DNA of 64,000 nt from assembly GCF_035994185.1 (NCBI RefSeq), contig NZ_CP108538.1, positions 2,728,001-2,792,000 on the forward strand, read 5' to 3'. The notes under the pieces are model-generated. The model saw only the letters and a list, made by a program, of their open reading frames with translations. It was not told the origin of the DNA and ran no database searches. The DNA comes from Streptomyces sp. NBC_01217. Lineage in GTDB: Bacteria; Actinomycetota; Actinomycetes; Streptomycetales; Streptomycetaceae. The translations under genes were made by a program, and so were the position numbers. Below are positions 61,034 to 64,000 of this stretch, piece by piece. Every line of letters begins with the position of its first letter. The first letter of the stretch is position 1.

Positions 61034-63085
61034 TCACGCGGGTCCGGCCGCGTGGTCCCGCTTCGGCTCGGGGCAGTGCGGCCGGTCCCTGCTCGAACCG
61101 TTCGCCTCGGCGGTCAGCTCCGAGACGAGTCTGACCAGGTCGGTCGGCCGTTCCGGCCCCCACCAGTCGCCGAGCAGCTCGGCCATCGACTCCTCACGGG
61201 CCTCCGCGAGCTTCACCACCGCTTCCCCGCCGGCCTCGGTGAGCACCAGCTGTATGCCTTCGCGCCGGACCAGTCCGCGTTCCTCCAGCTGACGGGCCGC
61301 ATCGGTGACCACCCGCAGCGACACCGGGGCGGTCTCGGCGAGCATGGCCGGTTCGACCGTGCCGTGCCGTTTTATGCGCAGCAGCATCCAGCTCGCCGCG
61401 GGCAGCAGGTCGTACCCCGCCCTCTCGGTGATCTTCTCGTAGACCTCACGGCGCCCCGCACGGGTGGCGAGCACCGAGAGGGCCCGGGCGCACTCGTCGT
61501 AGGAGGACCGCTCGACCGGGTTCGACGCCAGGGTCTCGCTGGGCTCCGGGGCGGTCACCGAGCCACGCAGCTTGTCCTCCTTGAGGAACCACGCGAAGAC
61601 GAAGGCGACCAGGACGACGGGTGCCGCGTACAGGAAGACATCGGTGATCGACGTCGAGTACGCATGGAACACCGAGGGCCGCAGCGCGGGCGGCAACTGG
61701 CCGATGGCGCGCGGGTCGGCGGCCAGGCCCTCGGCACTGACCCCGGGGGGCATGGTGCGGCCGTCGAGCGCCGCGGCGAGTTTGTCGGTGAGCCGGTGCG
61801 TGAAGATCGTGCCGAAGATGGCGACACCGAACGAGGCGCCGATGGAGCGGAAGAAGGTGGCCCCGGACGTGGCGACGCCGAGATCCTGGTACGTGACGGC
61901 GTTCTGCACGACCAGCACCAGGACCTGCATCACCAGGCCGAGCCCGGCGCCGAAGACGAAGAAGTAGATGCTCATCTCCAGGGTGCTGCTGGTCTCCGTG
62001 AGCCGGTGCAGGAGCTGAAGCCCCATCGCGGTGACGGCGGTGCCCGCGATCGGGAAGACCTTCCAGCGACCGGTGCGGCTGACGATCTGCCCGGACACGG
62101 TCGAGGTGAGGAGCAGACCGATCACCATCGGGAGCATGTGCACACCGGACAGCGTCGGCGTGATGCCGTGCACCACCTGGAGGAAGGTCGGCAGATAGGT
62201 CATCGCGCCGAACATCGCGAAGCCGACGACGAAGCTGATGACGGCGACGAGGGTGAAGGTCCTGATCCGGAACAGCTTCAGCGGGATGACGGGCTCCGCG
62301 GCGCGGCGCTCCACGTGTACGAAGGCGGTCAGCAGCAGCACGCTCAGGACGGCGAGACCGACGATCTGCGCCGAGTCCCAGGCCCAGGTGGTGCCGCCGA
62401 GCGAGGCGACGAGGACCAGACAGGTGGCGACGGAGGCGATGAGGAAGGTGCCAAGGTAGTCGATGGTGTGCTGCGTACGCCGGACCGGGATCTGCAACAC
62501 GGCGGCGATCACCAGGAGTGCGACGACGCCGATCGGCAGGTTGATGTAGAAGACCCAGCGCCAGCTGAGGTGCTCGGTGAAGAAGCCGCCGAGCAGCGGT
62601 CCGAGGACGCTCGTCGTACCGAAGACCGCACCGAACAGGCCCTGGTACTTGCCTCGTTCGCGCGGCGCGACGATATCGCCGACGATCGCCATCGAGAGCA
62701 CGATGAGGCCGCCGCCGCCGAGGCCCTGAAGCGCGCGGAAGCCGATGAGCTGCGGCATGTTCTGGGCGATGCCGCAAAGCGCCGAGCCGATGAGGAAGAC
62801 GACGATGGCGGTCTGGAAGAGCTTCTTGCGCCCGTACTGGTCGCCGAGTTTGCCCCAGAGCGGGGTCGCGGCGGTCGCCGCGAGCAGATAGGCCGTGACC
62901 ACCCAGGAGAGATGTTCCAGACCGCCGAGTTCGCTGACGATGGTGGGCAGCGCGGTGGAGACGATGGTCTGGTCGAGGGCGGCCAGAAGCATGCCGAGAA
63001 GCAGCGCACCGATGGCCACCATGACCGACCGCGTGGAGCGGTCCGCACCGGGGGCCGGGGCCGGGGGGCTCAGATGCTGGGCCAT
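61034..63085 (-). CDS. DHA2 family MFS exporter fused to a MarR-like winged helix
   Basis: A 683-residue protein starting [20 protein letters not shown]. The first 520 residues form fourteen helices of the DHA2 drug:proton antiporter family: [40 protein letters not shown] (motif A), [20 protein letters not shown]. The remaining 140 residues form a soluble domain with [60 protein letters not shown] and [20 protein letters not shown], which is a MarR-type winged helix. The ATG has GAGGAGA 8 nt upstream. Transporter and regulator in one chain is unusual. Confidence 0.87.
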   Translation of the reverse strand: MAQHLSPPAPAPGADRSTRSVMVAIGALLLGMLLAALDQTIVSTALPTIVSELGGLEHLSWVVTAYLLAATAATPLWGKLGDQYGRKKLFQTAIVVFLIGSALCGIAQNMPQLIGFRALQGLGGGGLIVLSMAIVGDIVAPRERGKYQGLFGAVFGTTSVLGPLLGGFFTEHLSWRWVFYINLPIGVVALLVIAAVLQIPVRRTQHTIDYLGTFLIASVATCLVLVASLGGTTWAWDSAQIVGLAVLSVLLLTAFVHVERRAAEPVIPLKLFRIRTFTLVAVISFVVGFAMFGAMTYLPTFLQVVHGITPTLSGVHMLPMVIGLLLTSTVSGQIVSRTGRWKVFPIAGTAVTAMGLQLLHRLTETSSTLEMSIYFFVFGAGLGLVMQVLVLVVQNAVTYQDLGVATSGATFFRSIGASFGVAIFGTIFTHRLTDKLAAALDGRTMPPGVSAEGLAADPRAIGQLPPALRPSVFHAYSTSITDVFLYAAPVVLVAFVFAWFLKEDKLRGSVTAPEPSETLASNPVERSSYDECARALSVLATRAGRREVYEKITERAGYDLLPAASWMLLRIKRHGTVEPAMLAETAPVSLRVVTDAARQLEERGLVRREGIQLVLTEAGGEAVVKLAEAREESMAELLGDWWGPERPTDLVRLVSELTAEANGSSRDRPHCPEPKRDHAAGPA

Positions 63086-63228
63086 AGAACATCTCCTCGG
63101 GTCCGCTACATCCCCATCCTGGCCGTTCCACACGGTTATGGCCTGCCGAGCGGGAACGGCCGGTCCGGCATTGGGCATCCCGGCGGCGGGCTGCATAATC
63201 GCAGGCAGTTCAAGGGGAGGGGCCCATA

Positions 63229-64000
63229 ATGACCGGACATGTATGCCCGGATTGCGGTATGGACAGCAGACCGGACGAGAGACCCGGGGACCGCGCAGGC
63301 TGCGCGTGCGGGGAGCGCGCGGCACGCAGAGCGGAGGTCGCGGCGGCGGAGGACTTCGATCCGCTACGGATCCGGCCGTACGTGACACTGGGGGACGACG
63401 AGCAGCCGCAGGAACAGCAGGACCAGCAGGAATCGCACCACCATCATCCCGCGGAGGACGCGGCCACGACGATGCCGCTCTTTCTCGACCCGGCGCCGGG
63501 GGGTCCGGCGGCAGGGGGGCCATCGGCGGCAGACCCGGTCACAGAGCCACTCACGGAGCCACTCGCGGGCCCGCTGCCGGACGCCGTCGCCCCGGCCGAG
63601 GCGCCACCGGCCGGCACGACAGCACTGAACTCGGTCTTCGTACCGAATCCCGTACCCGCACCCGTCGATCCCGCCGACGATCCCGTTCAGCCACGCCGCC
63701 GACGCCCCTTCGGGGCGCTGGCCGTGGGGGCGGCCGTGGCCGCGGTGGTGGGCACGGCGGCGTTCGCGGGCGGGCTGTTCGACGGAAGCGGCAACGGGGA
63801 AGCCGACCGGGAACAGGCCCTGCCGAGCACGGTGGTGAGCGCCCCCGAGGCGAGCGTTCCGGCGCAGGAGTCCGCATCCGCATCGGCCTCCGCATCGCCC
63901 TCGCCCTCCGGACCGGCCTCCGCGTCACCGTCCGCGACCGCCTCCGCGTCCCGCTCGGCGAGCGCCTCGGCGTCACCCTCACCGTCCGCCACCACCTCGC
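63229..64000 (+). CDS. Zinc-ribbon, Ser/Pro-rich membrane protein (3' truncated by window edge)
   Basis: The frame is open from ATG 63229 (GGGGAGG upstream) to the window end, so only the first 257 codons are seen. It begins with a zinc ribbon, [20 protein letters not shown] then [13 protein letters not shown], four Cys in two pairs. [17 protein letters not shown], a conserved Streptomyces box, follows. A Gln/His-rich tract ([17 protein letters not shown]), a Pro-rich region and one transmembrane helix ([20 protein letters not shown]) lead to a Ser/Ala/Pro-rich extracellular stalk. Related Streptomyces proteins end in a peptidoglycan-binding domain, which would lie beyond the window. Confidence 0.75.
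   Translation, partial: MTGHVCPDCGMDSRPDERPGDRAGCACGERAARRAEVAAAEDFDPLRIRPYVTLGDDEQPQEQQDQQESHHHHPAEDAATTMPLFLDPAPGGPAAGGPSAADPVTEPLTEPLAGPLPDAVAPAEAPPAGTTALNSVFVPNPVPAPVDPADDPVQPRRRRPFGALAVGAAVAAVVGTAAFAGGLFDGSGNGEADREQALPSTVVSAPEASVPAQESASASASASPSPSGPASASPSATASASRSASASASPSPSATTS

Overview
This is a 64 kb piece of a high-GC actinomycete chromosome, almost certainly Streptomyces. The signs are GC-rich third codon positions throughout, many GTG starts, frequent 4-bp ATGA/GTGA stop-start overlaps, F420- and mycothiol-type enzymes, PucR/LacI/TetR regulators and secreted proteins with Ser/Ala-rich tails. No tRNA, rRNA, CRISPR array or prophage was seen. Both ends cut genes: an F420-dependent oxidoreductase on the left and a zinc-ribbon, Ser/Pro-rich membrane protein on the right.

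Layout. 1-6.8 kb: small enzymes, a broken PHP-domain gene, a lipoprotein and a minus-strand operon (glycosyltransferase, methyltransferase, alpha/alpha-toroid protein). 6.8-7.6 kb: a KstR-like TetR regulator with a perfect KstR-type operator in its divergent promoter. 7.8-13.5 kb: a five-gene branched-chain-amino-acid-type ABC transporter plus an alpha/beta hydrolase. 13.6-18.4 kb: a GAF/PucR regulator, a 3-hydroxybutyrate dehydrogenase and a secreted polyhydroxybutyrate depolymerase, a likely polyester/3-hydroxybutyrate use module. 20.2-21.9 kb: an aldehyde dehydrogenase with a 3Fe-4S-type ferredoxin. 22.1-24.3 kb: a graveyard of three transposase fragments around a methyltransferase gene. 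24.4-31 kb, minus strand: a VTC-domain polyphosphate polymerase, DUF4956 membrane protein and CotH-kinase operon, then a two-component system and a fumarylacetoacetate-hydrolase-family gene. 31.3-33.2 kb: an F420/NADP reductase-like protein and an MBL-fold hydrolase.

33.6-45.3 kb: a sugar-use locus (LacI regulator, sugar ABC transporter, GH130, Gfo/Idh/MocA dehydrogenase, GH13, phosphomannomutase). A complete 2193-bp IS701-type element with 23-bp perfect inverted repeats and CTAG target duplications sits exactly at the LacI stop codon. It carries an extra membrane-protein gene besides its transposase.

45.4-51.3 kb: a cobalamin riboswitch followed by five translationally coupled genes. Two encode secreted, membrane-tethered proteins that look like the separated alpha and beta domains of animal intrinsic factor/transcobalamin; three encode an ECF transporter (T, fused A-A', S). 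This is the most interesting system in the window. 51.6-52.9 kb: a small secreted lytic transglycosylase with a strong terminator and a conserved helix-turn-helix-like protein. 52.9-55.6 kb: a divergent FadA5-like thiolase and CYP125 steroid C26-hydroxylase, each with its own KstR-like operator, tying this locus to the regulator 47 kb away. 55.7-64 kb: an AEC permease, a GT87-PAP2 fusion, a DUF2330 protein, a GNAT acetyltransferase, an MFS exporter fused to a MarR-like domain, and the truncated last gene.

Functional identifications rest on motifs and family resemblance read by eye. No database search was run.
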